Below are positions 47,871 to 55,930 of a stretch of 64,000 bases of DNA, one piece after another. The notes under the pieces were generated by a model. That model had not been told where the DNA came from, ran no database searches, and saw nothing but the letters and a program-made list of their open reading frames with translations. Every line of letters starts with the position of its first letter. The stretch's first letter is position 1. The DNA is taken from positions 62,001-126,000 of the forward strand of contig JAFEDI010000080.1 of assembly GCA_018241725.1 (NCBI GenBank), written 5' to 3'. The DNA comes from Pseudomonadota bacterium. GTDB lineage: Bacteria > Pseudomonadota > Gammaproteobacteria > Burkholderiales > Rhodocyclaceae. The translations under genes and the position numbers were made by a program.

Positions 47871-49886
47871 TCAGAACTTGACCGCGACTGTCCCGTACAC
47901 GCTGCGCGGCGCACCCGGCGCGTGCAGGGACTGGGCGCCGTCCCACCACACGTACTCGCTGTAACGGTCGAACAGGTTGCGCACCTGCACCTCGAGATTG
48001 ATGCTTGGGCTCAGGCGATAGGCCGCCGCCACGTTGGCCAGCGTGTAACCGCCGAACTTGCCGGTGCTGTTGGTCCGCTCCAGGTAATAGCCGCTCTGCC
48101 CGTTCACCCATGCCGACAGGCGCCAGGCCTCGCTGGCCTGGTAATCGGCGCCGAGGTTGTAGAGCAGATGCGGCACATGGTCGATCTCCTTGCCGACGGT
48201 GCCGGCCGAGGCCGTGTCGGCCTGCAGGATCTTCGAGCGCTGCAGCGCAGCGCCGACCCACAGGCCAAGCTGGCGCGTGGGCTGGGCGTTGAGCTGCAGG
48301 TCCACACCCTGGCGGCGGGTCTGGCCGATGTTCTCGGCATCATTGGCCGGGTCGTTGAGCTTGCGCCGCGCTTCGTTGGACGCCGTCTGACGCCAGGCCG
48401 CCAGGCGGCCTTCCAACCAGGCCAGCGGGCGGAACTTGAGGCCGGCCTCCCAGCCTTCGTTGATCGACGGCGACAGGTCGGCCGTCTGGTTCACCTTATA
48501 AGAAGCGGTGCCGACGCCGACCTGGAAGGTCCGCCCCCAGTTACCATACACCGAGTACGCATCGGACAGCGCATACACCGCGCTCATCTTGGGCTGCTTG
48601 ATCGTGCCGTAGTCGTTGATGTCGTAGGTCTTGCCGTTGAGGCGGTTGGTGTAGGTGCCGTCCACGCGGTCGGCACGGAAGGCCGGCGTCAGACTCAGGC
48701 CGGGCAGCGGCTTGAGCACGGCCTGCACGAAGGCGCCGGCGGTGTCGAACTCGAAGGCCTGGTCGCGGGTCTGGCTCTGGCGCACCTGGCTGACGGTGTT
48801 GTAGCGGGTGCTGCGGTTGTCCTGGCGCTCCACGTCGAGGCCGCCCATCACCGACAGATCGCCGAGGACGGTCTTGCCAGCCCGCCAGGTGAGCGTCGTG
48901 GATGCGCCGCTGTGGGTTTCCGCGACGACGCGCTCCTGCTGGGAGACGTTTGCCGAGAAGGTCACGAAGCGACGGTCGTCCAGATTGTTCAAGTAGATCT
49001 GGCCGGTCCAGAACAGCTGGCTGCCCAGCGCGGTTTCTGCCTGCAGCGCCACTTGCGTCGCCAGACGACGGTCCGCATCGGTCGCGTTGTGGGCCGGCGA
49101 CTGGTCGGGGTCGGCGCGGCGCTGGGCGTCGGTCAGGTAACCCGCCTCGTCGGCGCGGGCGGTGGAATGGCGCAGGATCAGGCCGAAGCGGCTGTCACCG
49201 CCCTCCGGCGTGATGAACCACTTGGCGCTGAAGGCGCCGTTCTCGGCACCGGAATGGGCCCGGTAGCCGTCGGTGGAATTCACCGCCAGCGCGTAGTTCT
49301 GCGCCAGCGCGCCCTGCTCGATGCCCGCCGCCGCCTGCAGCTCACGGGTCTGGAAGCTGCCGAGGGTGGCCCGCCCCTGCACGTAGCTGCCGCCGCTCTT
49401 GGTGATGATGTTGGCGTTGCCTGCGATGTTGTGCAGGCCGTAGCGCGGATCGTTGGTGCCGCGCACCACCTCAATGGATTCGACGTCCAGCCGCGGCGCC
49501 AGGTCGATGTAGGGCATGTTGCCGTCGTTGCTGTTGGACGGCACGCCGTCGATCAGCAGCTTGACCGCATTGATCTCCCCTTCCCCGTTGAAACCGCGCA
49601 TGGAGAACTTGCCGGACGTGGTGCCCTGGCCGAACTGGGTCAGCATCACACCAGGCAACTGGCCGAACAGCTGCCAGTTGTTGGCCACCACCTGATTGGC
49701 GATGCGCGCCTCCGGCAGGATGTCCACCGAGCTCAGCACCCGCCGGGCCTGCAGCGGGCCGTCGGCGCTGCTGCTGACGACCACCTCGCCGAGGGTCAGC
49801 GCCACACTGTCGGCGGTATCCGCCGCATGGGCCGGAAGCGTCGCCAGCATGGCAACGGCGATGGGGGTCAGTCTTGCGGAAATCAT
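47871..49886 (-). CDS. TonB-dependent receptor, iron/metal complex uptake
   Basis: Outer-membrane receptor of 671 residues from the ATG at 49886 (GAGG seven bases upstream); the longer frame to 50042 starts without a signal. The signal peptide ends at LPAHA. Plug: LFGQLPGVMLTQFGQGTTSGKFSMRGFNGEGEINAVKLLIDGVPSNSNDGNMPYIDLAPRLDVESIEVVRGTNDPRYGLHNIAGNANIITKSGG. The barrel ends with SVYGTVAVKF. The plug text is unlike the two siderophore receptors elsewhere in the window, so a different ligand is likely. It is co-transcribed with the PepSY gene. No Fur box was recognised; a 17-bp palindrome lies 88 bp upstream. Confidence 0.9.
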   Translation of the reverse strand: MISARLTPIAVAMLATLPAHAADTADSVALTLGEVVVSSSADGPLQARRVLSSVDILPEARIANQVVANNWQLFGQLPGVMLTQFGQGTTSGKFSMRGFNGEGEINAVKLLIDGVPSNSNDGNMPYIDLAPRLDVESIEVVRGTNDPRYGLHNIAGNANIITKSGGSYVQGRATLGSFQTRELQAAAGIEQGALAQNYALAVNSTDGYRAHSGAENGAFSAKWFITPEGGDSRFGLILRHSTARADEAGYLTDAQRRADPDQSPAHNATDADRRLATQVALQAETALGSQLFWTGQIYLNNLDDRRFVTFSANVSQQERVVAETHSGASTTLTWRAGKTVLGDLSVMGGLDVERQDNRSTRYNTVSQVRQSQTRDQAFEFDTAGAFVQAVLKPLPGLSLTPAFRADRVDGTYTNRLNGKTYDINDYGTIKQPKMSAVYALSDAYSVYGNWGRTFQVGVGTASYKVNQTADLSPSINEGWEAGLKFRPLAWLEGRLAAWRQTASNEARRKLNDPANDAENIGQTRRQGVDLQLNAQPTRQLGLWVGAALQRSKILQADTASAGTVGKEIDHVPHLLYNLGADYQASEAWRLSAWVNGQSGYYLERTNSTGKFGGYTLANVAAAYRLSPSINLEVQVRNLFDRYSEYVWWDGAQSLHAPGAPRSVYGTVAVKF

Positions 49887-49973
49887 CGAAAGCCTCGTCG
49901 GTCGGGAACTGGGCCCGGACTGTAACAAGGCAGTCCCGAGAAGTTTCTTGATGCGGGCCAGGAAACGGGCTGT

Positions 49974-49990
49974 TGCGACACTATGTCGCA
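49974..49990. promoter_or_regulatory. Palindrome upstream of TonB receptor, candidate operator
   Basis: TGCGACACTATGTCGCA has perfect 7-bp arms around CTA. It is 88 bp upstream of the receptor start in a 300-bp divergent gap and resembles a dimeric repressor site. The cognate regulator is not recognised. Nothing else stands out between 49887 and 50186. Confidence 0.5.
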
Positions 49991-50186
49991 GCCGCGGCCA
50001 GCCTTTTTCGCATCCCGCGCCGCGGTTCTTGACCTGGGGCAAGTCCGGGCCCGAAATTCCCGGGCGGCCCTTGCTCCTCGATCAGTAGCGCCTAATATTG
50101 ATGGCGTAGTACGGTTTCAGCCCCGGACGAATGGCCAGCGGGCGGCCCTGGGGATGAATGACGGCCCGCATGCATGGGAGATCACG

Positions 50187-50624
50187 ATGAAGATGTTCAG
50201 ACAATGCGCCCTGGCCGGCATGGCGAGCCTGTTGATGGCCGGCGTTGCGGTGGCTCAGCCGGGCCCGGGCATGGGCGGCGGCGGAATGGGCGGAGGCATG
50301 GGCCCCGGCATGATGCAGGGCGAACGGCCATGCATGAAGGCCGATGCTACGGCGAAAGCGGACATGGGCCCCAACTGCGGCTGGCGCATGAACCGCCGCA
50401 ACACGCCGGGCATGGGCCTGATGACACCCGAGGAACGCCGCGCCCACCGGGACAAGATGCGCTCGCTGAAGAGCGCCGAGGAATGCCAGGCCTACATGGC
50501 GGAGCACCATGCGCAGATGGCCGAGCGTGCCAAGGCCAAGGGCATCACCCTGCCGGCGCCGCGCAGCAACGCCTGCATGCGCTTCGGCGCGCCCGCCGCA
50601 CCGGCAACGGCACCTGCGAAATAG
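50187..50624 (+). CDS. Secreted Met/Gly-rich protein of unknown function
   Basis: The ATG at 50187 behind GGGAG gives 145 residues. The signal peptide ends near AVAQ (residue 24). The mature N-terminus is a low-complexity Gly/Met run (GMGGGGMGGGMGPGMM), followed by a small helical domain with four Cys (ERPCMK, GPNCGWR, EECQAY, NACMRFG) and MAEHHAQMAE. The Met and His content would suit Cu(I) or other soft-metal binding in the periplasm, but no named family is recognised. Upstream in-frame residues lack coding character. Confidence 0.65.
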   Translation: MKMFRQCALAGMASLLMAGVAVAQPGPGMGGGGMGGGMGPGMMQGERPCMKADATAKADMGPNCGWRMNRRNTPGMGLMTPEERRAHRDKMRSLKSAEECQAYMAEHHAQMAERAKAKGITLPAPRSNACMRFGAPAAPATAPAK

Positions 50625-50723
50625 GCAGTCCAGTCATCCGGGATCCCGTCACCATGCGGGACGGGATGATCGTCGGCGCCCCAGCGGTTATGCTGGCGCG
50701 CCGACGACTTCCAATCCCGCCCC

Positions 50724-51503
50724 ATGCCGATCCGCGACGAGTCTGCTTCCCACCTCGCCATTCCCGACAGCGTCTTCGATCTGGCCCGCGATAGCTTCGC
50801 CGCCGCCGGACGGACGCTGCGCAACGTACGCCGGGATTTCCACGAATGGCATCTCGGGCGCCCGCACTACGCCCTGTGGGCCATCGACGTAGACTTGCCG
50901 GCAGTACGGCAGCTGTCTTACGACGCGGCCCAGCGCCTGGATGGCGTGCTGCTCGACGACTACCGCCGCCAGCCGCATATCACGCTGGCTCTGTGTGGTT
51001 TTCCAAGCCTGCAGCCAACGCATCCGGATGATTTCGGCCCGGCCGAACTGGAGCGGCAACTCGACGCCCTCGGGCAGCTGGCTTGTGGCCCTTTCCAGGT
51101 AGAGATCGGCGGCCTGGCGAGTTTCACGTCGGCACCTTTCCTTCACGTACGCGATGTGGATGGCGGTATCGGCCAGTTGCGCTACGCCCTGTGCGGTCCA
51201 CGGACCGAACCCGGCGGCCCATATACACCCCACGTCACCGTTGGCCTTTACGGCGGGGAATGGCCGACGGCCCCACTGCTGGAGCGCCTTGCCGCGGGCA
51301 GTGAAGAGGCCGTCATCTGCACGGTCACGAGCCTCAGCCTGATGTGCTACGCGGCATCCGACATTGGCGGACCACTGACCACACTAGGCAAATTCGATCT
51401 TGCCCACAGGCGCTGGGAGGGCCCCATCTCACGGATTTTGCCCACCATGGAGCCTGAGCAGCCCTTGCCTAATTTTGCAGCAATGCTAAAAAATACTGAC
51501 TAA
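50724..51503 (+). CDS. 2H phosphoesterase superfamily protein (2'-5' RNA ligase-like)
   Basis: 259 residues with the two HxTx motifs that define the 2H superfamily: RQPHITLALCGF near residue 85 and YTPHVTVGLYGG near 171. Such enzymes open 2',3'-cyclic phosphates or join 2'-5' RNA ends; the substrate here is unknown. There are extra N-terminal (RDFHEWHLGRPHYALWAIDVD) and C-terminal parts. Its last dozen codons lie inside the first copy of the 353-bp repeat that fills the following gap, so the extreme C-terminus may be an acquired tail. No co-transcribed neighbour. Confidence 0.8.
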   Translation: MPIRDESASHLAIPDSVFDLARDSFAAAGRTLRNVRRDFHEWHLGRPHYALWAIDVDLPAVRQLSYDAAQRLDGVLLDDYRRQPHITLALCGFPSLQPTHPDDFGPAELERQLDALGQLACGPFQVEIGGLASFTSAPFLHVRDVDGGIGQLRYALCGPRTEPGGPYTPHVTVGLYGGEWPTAPLLERLAAGSEEAVICTVTSLSLMCYAASDIGGPLTTLGKFDLAHRRWEGPISRILPTMEPEQPLPNFAAMLKNTD

Positions 51504-51531
51504 ACAGTGACATGCCATCCCCTCCCACACC

Positions 51532-51540
51532 TTATCCACA
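51532..51540 (+). promoter_or_regulatory. DnaA box, perfect (module 1)
   Basis: TTATCCACA equals the consensus DnaA box. An AAATCCACA variant follows at 51585. The inverted partner found in the other modules is degraded here. Confidence 0.7.
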
Positions 51541-51689
51541 GGGTTGACCACGTGTGGTGGGGAAAAGATGGGGCAAATCCTCACAAATCCACAGCCCTAT
51601 TCTGGGGCGCGCGTCATGTGCGTTGCACAAAATTGAAGCAAACGATAAAAATGCTGCTAGATCAGTCATCTAGAGCCACCTTTCACAAC

Positions 51690-51724
51690 TTACCCACAGG
51701 GTTGACCACGCTGGACGGGGATAA
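51690..51724. promoter_or_regulatory. DnaA box pair (module 2)
   Basis: TTACCCACA at 51690-51698 is followed by an opposed CGGGGATAA at 51716-51724, 17 bases later. The same arrangement recurs in modules 3 and 4. Confidence 0.6.
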
Positions 51725-51884
51725 CACACAGCCTGCGACAGGCTCGCGAACCCGGATGTCCCCAACAAGCTGCCGCTGGAAAGGTCTGCAAACCCCGTCT
51801 CGAATCATTGAAAAAAGCTGCCTAATTTTGTGACAGAAGTAAAAAGCACTTAACTTTCAATAACCTGCTTACACCCCTCACACC

Positions 51885-51919
51885 TTATCCACAGGGTTGA
51901 CCACGACCAGCGGGGATAA
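51885..51919. promoter_or_regulatory. DnaA box pair (module 3)
   Basis: Perfect TTATCCACA at 51885-51893 with opposed CGGGGATAA at 51911-51919, and an AAATCCACA variant at 51936. The start is 353 bp after module 1. Confidence 0.7.
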
Positions 51920-52040
51920 CCCACAGTCTCGGCGAAAATCCACAGGGCTCTCGTTTCCAGCCCCAAAGGTGCATTGCACAAAATTGAGGCAAACACTAAA
52001 AGCGCTGCTCAATCAGTAATCTAAGCCTGCGTTTCACAAC

Positions 52041-52075
52041 TTACCCACAGGGTTGACCACGGCTGACGGGGATAA
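52041..52075. promoter_or_regulatory. DnaA box pair (module 4)
   Basis: TTACCCACA at 52041-52049 with opposed CGGGGATAA at 52067-52075, ending four bases before the codA stop. Confidence 0.6.
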
Positions 52076-52078
52076 AGC

Positions 52079-53356
52079 TCAGGAGCGATGGCTGAAATCC
52101 ACACGGGACGGCCGTCCCGGCAGGTCCAGCGCGGCGACGGCCGCCGGGCTGCGGGCGACGATCCGCCCGGCACGTAGCACCAGGAGACGCGTCGCCCGCA
52201 GACGCAATGCCTCAATGGGATCGGCGGCCTGCAGCAGCACCAGGTCGGCGCGGCAGCCCGGTTCGAGGCCGTAATCGTCCAGGCCCAGGATGCGTGCCGG
52301 CGTCGCCGTCACCGCTGCGAAGCAGGCGCGCATGCCATCCTGGCTGGTCATCTGGGCCACGTGCAGGCCCATCGCCGCCACTTCCAGCATGTCGCCGCTA
52401 CCGAGGCTGTACCACGGATCCATCACGCAATCGTGGCCGAAGGCGACCGGGATGCCGGCCGCGAGCAGTTCCGGCACACGGGTCATGCCGCGGCGCTTCG
52501 GGTAAGTGTCGTGGCGGCCCTGCAGCGTGATGTTGATAAGCGGGTTGGCGACCGCCGCAACACCCGCCTCGGCCATCAGCGGCAGCAGCTTGGACACGTA
52601 ATAGTTGTCCATCGAATGCATGGACGTCAGGTGGGAACCGGTCACCCGCCCCTGCAGGCCGAGACGCTGGGCCTGGAAGGCCAGGCTCTCGATATGGCGC
52701 GACAACGGGTCGTCGGACTCGTCACAATGCATGTCCACCGGCAGGCCGCGTTCGGCGGCCAGTTCGCACAGGATGCGCACCGACTCCGCGCCGTCGACCA
52801 TCGTGCGCTCGAAATGGGGAATGCCGCCGACCACGTCGACGCCCATGTCCAGTGCCCGCTTCAGGTTGTCCAGCGCACCGGGGCTGCGCAACACGCCATC
52901 CTGCGGAAAGGCCACCAGCTGCAGGTCCAGATAGGGCCGCACCTTGTCCTTCACGTACAGCAGGGCTTCAACCGCCAGCAGGCGCGGGTCGCACACATCC
53001 ACGTGGGAGCGGATCGCCAGCAGACCCTTGGCCACCGCCCAGTCGCAATAGGCCAGCGCCCGCTCCACCAGCGCCTCCTGGGTCAGCAGCGGCTTCAACT
53101 CCCCCCACAGGGCGATGCCTTCCAGCAGCGTTCCGGACTGGTTCACCCGCGGCAGGCCGTAGGACAGGGTCGCGTCCATGTGGAAGTGGGCGTCGACGAA
53201 CGGCGGAGTGACGAGTTGGCCGGCCGCGTCGATGACTTCTCCCGCTTCGCCGGCCAGCGCCGTTTCAACAGCGGAAATACGCCCGTCGCGGATGCCGATG
53301 TCCATGCCACGACGCCCATCGGGCAGGTTGCAGTTGCGCAGGATCAGGTCGAACAC
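52079..53356 (-). CDS. codA: Cytosine deaminase (CodA-type amidohydrolase)
   Basis: Metal-dependent amidohydrolase of 425 residues that would turn cytosine into uracil and ammonia, feeding the uracil pathway of the same operon. Metal ligands and catalytic motifs are present: TPPFVDAHFHMD (HxH), RSHVDVCDP, PVDMHCDESDDP, GSHLTSMHSM and AFGHDCVMDPWYSLGSGDML (the catalytic Asp, close to FGHDDVFDPW of E. coli CodA). The GTG start at 53356 lies 13 bp inside the end of the regulator gene. It is last gene of the URC operon. A related activity such as isoguanine or other pyrimidine/triazine deamination is possible. Confidence 0.85.
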   Translation of the reverse strand: MFDLILRNCNLPDGRRGMDIGIRDGRISAVETALAGEAGEVIDAAGQLVTPPFVDAHFHMDATLSYGLPRVNQSGTLLEGIALWGELKPLLTQEALVERALAYCDWAVAKGLLAIRSHVDVCDPRLLAVEALLYVKDKVRPYLDLQLVAFPQDGVLRSPGALDNLKRALDMGVDVVGGIPHFERTMVDGAESVRILCELAAERGLPVDMHCDESDDPLSRHIESLAFQAQRLGLQGRVTGSHLTSMHSMDNYYVSKLLPLMAEAGVAAVANPLINITLQGRHDTYPKRRGMTRVPELLAAGIPVAFGHDCVMDPWYSLGSGDMLEVAAMGLHVAQMTSQDGMRACFAAVTATPARILGLDDYGLEPGCRADLVLLQAADPIEALRLRATRLLVLRAGRIVARSPAAVAALDLPGRPSRVDFSHRS

Positions 53357-54030
53357 GGGAAACTTCCTTCCAAAATAGGGGGCGCGAGACCGCAGCCGCG
53401 CAACACCAGGTTCAGCACATGGGCCGTGGCCCGCCGGTAATCGGCCGGCCCCAGGCTGCGGCGGTTAAGCACTGCGCAGACCTGGGTTTCGAAGTCGGCG
53501 TAGGTCTGGGTCAGTGCCCACAGGCTGATGAACAGATGTACCGGATCCACCGGCGCCAACTTGCCGGCGGCAATCCAGGCTTCGATCACCGCCGCCTTGT
53601 CGGCAACCAGCAGGCGCAATTCATTACGCAGATAGTCGCCGATCTCCGGCGCACCATGCAGCAACTCGTTGGCGAAGACCCGCGACGCGTCCGGGTGCTC
53701 GGCGGTGAGACGCATCTTGGCTTCGATGTAGTGGGCCAGCGCCTCGCGCGGGTCGGCGTCGGCATTGATGCGGTCGGTCTCCGCCAGCCAAAGGCGCAGG
53801 ATGTGCGCCAGCACGGCCCGGTAAACCTCGGCCTTGGTGCCGAAGTAGTAATGCAGATTGGACTTGGGCAGGCCGGCCACGACGGCTATCTCCGCCATCG
53901 TGGCGCCCTGGAAGCCGGCCCGCGCGAAGACTTGCTCGGCGGCCGCAAGGATGGCGGCCTCGTGCTGGCGTCGGATGCGCCCGCCGCGCGCGGGCGTTTC
54001 CACGTCCCCGGGCGGCGGCGCTACCGTCAT
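53344..54030 (-). CDS. rutR: TetR-family regulator, RutR type
   Basis: Repressor/activator of 228 residues starting at an ATG (54030) that overlaps the upp stop. The N-terminal HTH ([59 protein letters not shown]) and the C-terminal domain ([23 protein letters not shown]) match RutR/YcdC. RutR of E. coli senses uracil and binds TTGACCA-N2-TGGTCAA; exactly this motif precedes the operon at 57189-57204, so autoregulated, uracil-responsive control is expected. The frame extends to 54183 inside upp, but that part is shadow. Confidence 0.88.
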   Translation of the reverse strand: MTVAPPPGDVETPARGGRIRRQHEAAILAAAEQVFARAGFQGATMAEIAVVAGLPKSNLHYYFGTKAEVYRAVLAHILRLWLAETDRINADADPREALAHYIEAKMRLTAEHPDASRVFANELLHGAPEIGDYLRNELRLLVADKAAVIEAWIAAGKLAPVDPVHLFISLWALTQTYADFETQVCAVLNRRSLGPADYRRATAHVLNLVLRGCGLAPPILEGSFPCST

Positions 54031-54659
54031 TTGGTACCGAAGATGCGGTCGCCGGCGTCGCCCAGGCCGGGCACGATATAGCCGTGCTCGTTGAGGTGGC
54101 TGTCCACCGCTGCGGTCGTCACCGGCACGTCCGGGTGGGCCTCCTGCAGCGCGGCCAGGCCTTCCGGCGCAGCCAGCAGGCACACGAACTTGAGACTGGT
54201 CACGCCGGCCTCCTTCAGGCGCGACAGGGCCGCACTGGCCGAATTGCCGGTGGCCAGCATCGGATCGACGACGATCACCAGGCGGTCTTCCACATCATCC
54301 GGCAGCTTGAAGTAGTACTCGATGGCCTCCAGCGTTTCCGGATCCCGGTACAGGCCGATGTGCCCGACCCGCGCGCCGGGCAGCAGGTCGATCATGCCGT
54401 CGAGCATTCCGTTGCCGGCCCGCAGGATGGACACCAGGCACAGCTTCTTGCCGCTGATCACTGGCACCTTGCAGGCCGCCACCGGCGTGGTCACGTCGAT
54501 CAGCTCGGTGGGCAGGTCGCGGGTCACCTCATAGGCCAGCATGGAGGCGATCTCCCGCACCAGGCGGCGGAAGTTGTCGGTGGTGGTCTCGGCGCTGCGC
54601 GCCATGGACAGCTTGTGCTGAAGCAGGGGGTGGTCGATGACGGTAACGGGTGCGCTCAT
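54027..54659 (-). CDS. upp: Uracil phosphoribosyltransferase
   Basis: Makes UMP from uracil and PRPP; 210 residues, the family length. The start ATG at 54659 follows CTGGAGGACTGT. Conserved parts: [62 protein letters not shown], the PRPP loop [18 protein letters not shown] and the uracil end [17 protein letters not shown]. Placed between urc4 and rutR, it most likely supplies the UMP that the URC enzymes degrade (the role of URC6 in yeast) rather than only salvage. Confidence 0.96.
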   Translation of the reverse strand: MSAPVTVIDHPLLQHKLSMARSAETTTDNFRRLVREIASMLAYEVTRDLPTELIDVTTPVAACKVPVISGKKLCLVSILRAGNGMLDGMIDLLPGARVGHIGLYRDPETLEAIEYYFKLPDDVEDRLVIVVDPMLATGNSASAALSRLKEAGVTSLKFVCLLAAPEGLAALQEAHPDVPVTTAAVDSHLNEHGYIVPGLGDAGDRIFGTK

Positions 54660-54685
54660 ACAGTCCTCCAGTGCTTGCAGTGGTT

Positions 54686-55930
54686 TCAGAATACAGTACC
54701 GTCGCTGATCAGTTTCACCGGCGGCGCGCCACCGGTGCGGCGTTGGGCGGCAATGCGGCGGCCGGCCGACCAGGTGCCGCCTTCCAGCACGCGGGCCAGC
54801 GGAAAAGCCTCCGGCGTCAGCCCAAGCAGTTCGCGGACGGCGAGCGCGAGCCGGTCGAGGCCGATGACGGTCAGCGCCCGCCATTCGACGATGGGCGGCG
54901 CATCCACCGTCCAGGCATGACGCCAGAAGCGCTCCTCACGCGGACGGATCAACCCGAAGTCGAGCAATAAGCCACCGTTGCGATACTCCGGCAGGCCGGT
55001 CAGTTCGTCCAGCCCGGTGATCGTCAGCCCCGCCGTTTCCAGCGGTTCGAGCAGGGAATAGGTGAGCCACTGGGTCAGCTTGTGGAAAGGCAGCAGGCCG
55101 TCCTCCAGCGCCGGGTGGGCCCAGCAGTCGCCGAGCGGGACGCCCTGCAGCACCACGCGCCCCGGCCACACCGGCCCGAGGGCGCGCAGCAGCGTACCGA
55201 GCACGAAGGACGCGGCGAGCTTGCCGTCGATGGCGTGGGCCAGCAGGTAATCCACCAGAGTGCCGGCACGGGCCGGCGTGCCGAACACCGCCGGCGTTGC
55301 TTCCATCACCGCACCCAGGCGTTGCAGTAGCGCACTTCGCCCGTCCAGCCCGACCAGCGGATTGGCCGGCCCGACCTGGAAGGCTGTGGCCAGTACCTCC
55401 GGCGTCAGGCGCCGCAGGGCAGCCGCATCGCAGCGCAGAGGGCTGGCCGGATCGGCAGACAGCGCGCCACTGGCGAACAAGGCCAGACTGGCCACGCCAA
55501 GCCCTTCGGAGCGGCCCAGTTCCATGCCGCCGGCCACGTCCCGGTAACGCCACTCGGCACCCGCTCCCGCGTCCAGCAGCACGCTGGGAATGACCAGATC
55601 CACCGCCACGCGAGCTCGCTCCAGTCGGTCGCCGTCCAGGCCGTGAGTGCCGGCCAGCACGCCCCAGCGGTCCCGTCCACCGGCCTCGAAGTGGCGCCAG
55701 CGGCTGTGGTAGGGCACGTCCAGATCCGGGTAGTTGAGGCGGATGGTCTGTGCGACGTACTCGGCGCACGGCAGCAATTGCTCCGCATGCCAGGTAAAGA
55801 AGGGCGACAGGTCGGCCTCGACGCGCGCCGTGACGACACGGCAGCGCTCGCGTACCGCCGTCGAGCTCAGCAGCGGCGCTGCCGGGTGGCCGGCAGATAC
55901 CGGCGTGTGCCATCCCGATCCGTGGTTCAT
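54686..55930 (-). CDS. urc4: URC4-like protein (DUF1688), pyrimidine catabolism
   Basis: 414 residues, coupled to the previous gene by an ATGA overlap. Family stretches: [70 protein letters not shown] and [23 protein letters not shown]1688 proteins are homologues of yeast Urc4, required in the URC route of uracil breakdown, where uracil is first made into UMP and then opened. The chemical step of Urc4 is not established. No signal peptide or membrane span, so cytosolic. Confidence 0.88.
   Translation of the reverse strand: MNHGSGWHTPVSAGHPAAPLLSSTAVRERCRVVTARVEADLSPFFTWHAEQLLPCAEYVAQTIRLNYPDLDVPYHSRWRHFEAGGRDRWGVLAGTHGLDGDRLERARVAVDLVIPSVLLDAGAGAEWRYRDVAGGMELGRSEGLGVASLALFASGALSADPASPLRCDAAALRRLTPEVLATAFQVGPANPLVGLDGRSALLQRLGAVMEATPAVFGTPARAGTLVDYLLAHAIDGKLAASFVLGTLLRALGPVWPGRVVLQGVPLGDCWAHPALEDGLLPFHKLTQWLTYSLLEPLETAGLTITGLDELTGLPEYRNGGLLLDFGLIRPREERFWRHAWTVDAPPIVEWRALTVIGLDRLALAVRELLGLTPEAFPLARVLEGGTWSAGRRIAAQRRTGGAPPVKLISDGTVF

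Larger units (their letters stand above)
51468..52078. repeat. 353-bp tandem repeat with DnaA-box cluster (oriC-like or DnaA-binding locus)
   Basis: Two copies in tandem: CCTAATTTTG at 51468 and 51821, the block TTGCACAAAATTGARGCAAA at 51623 and 51974, and four modules starting TTA(T/C)CCACAGGGTTGACCAC at 51532, 51690, 51885 and 52041. The second copy is cut short by the codA end. TTATCCACA is the perfect DnaA box; TTACCCACA is a one-base variant. Modules 2-4 each also carry an inverted CGGGGATAA. AT-rich tracts lie between modules. The locus fills the gap between convergent genes (51504-52078). Confidence 0.75.

Noticed and set aside
38889-49925. Very long plus-strand open frames (about 1070, 1498 and 1050 codons) opposite the RND and TonB genes
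   Set aside because: They are antisense shadows of GC-rich codon bias: compositions dominated by His, Arg, Gln, Gly and Asp, no domain or signal, and the opposite strand encodes clear RND, adaptor and receptor families.
49887-50186. Cobalamin riboswitch upstream of the second TonB receptor
   Set aside because: No B12-box-like core or conserved helices were found; only a DNA palindrome.
51468-52078. CRISPR array or plasmid iterons in the 353-bp repeat
   Set aside because: Only four modules with uneven spacing (156-195 bp), no constant-length spacers, no cas or rep gene; content fits DnaA boxes better.
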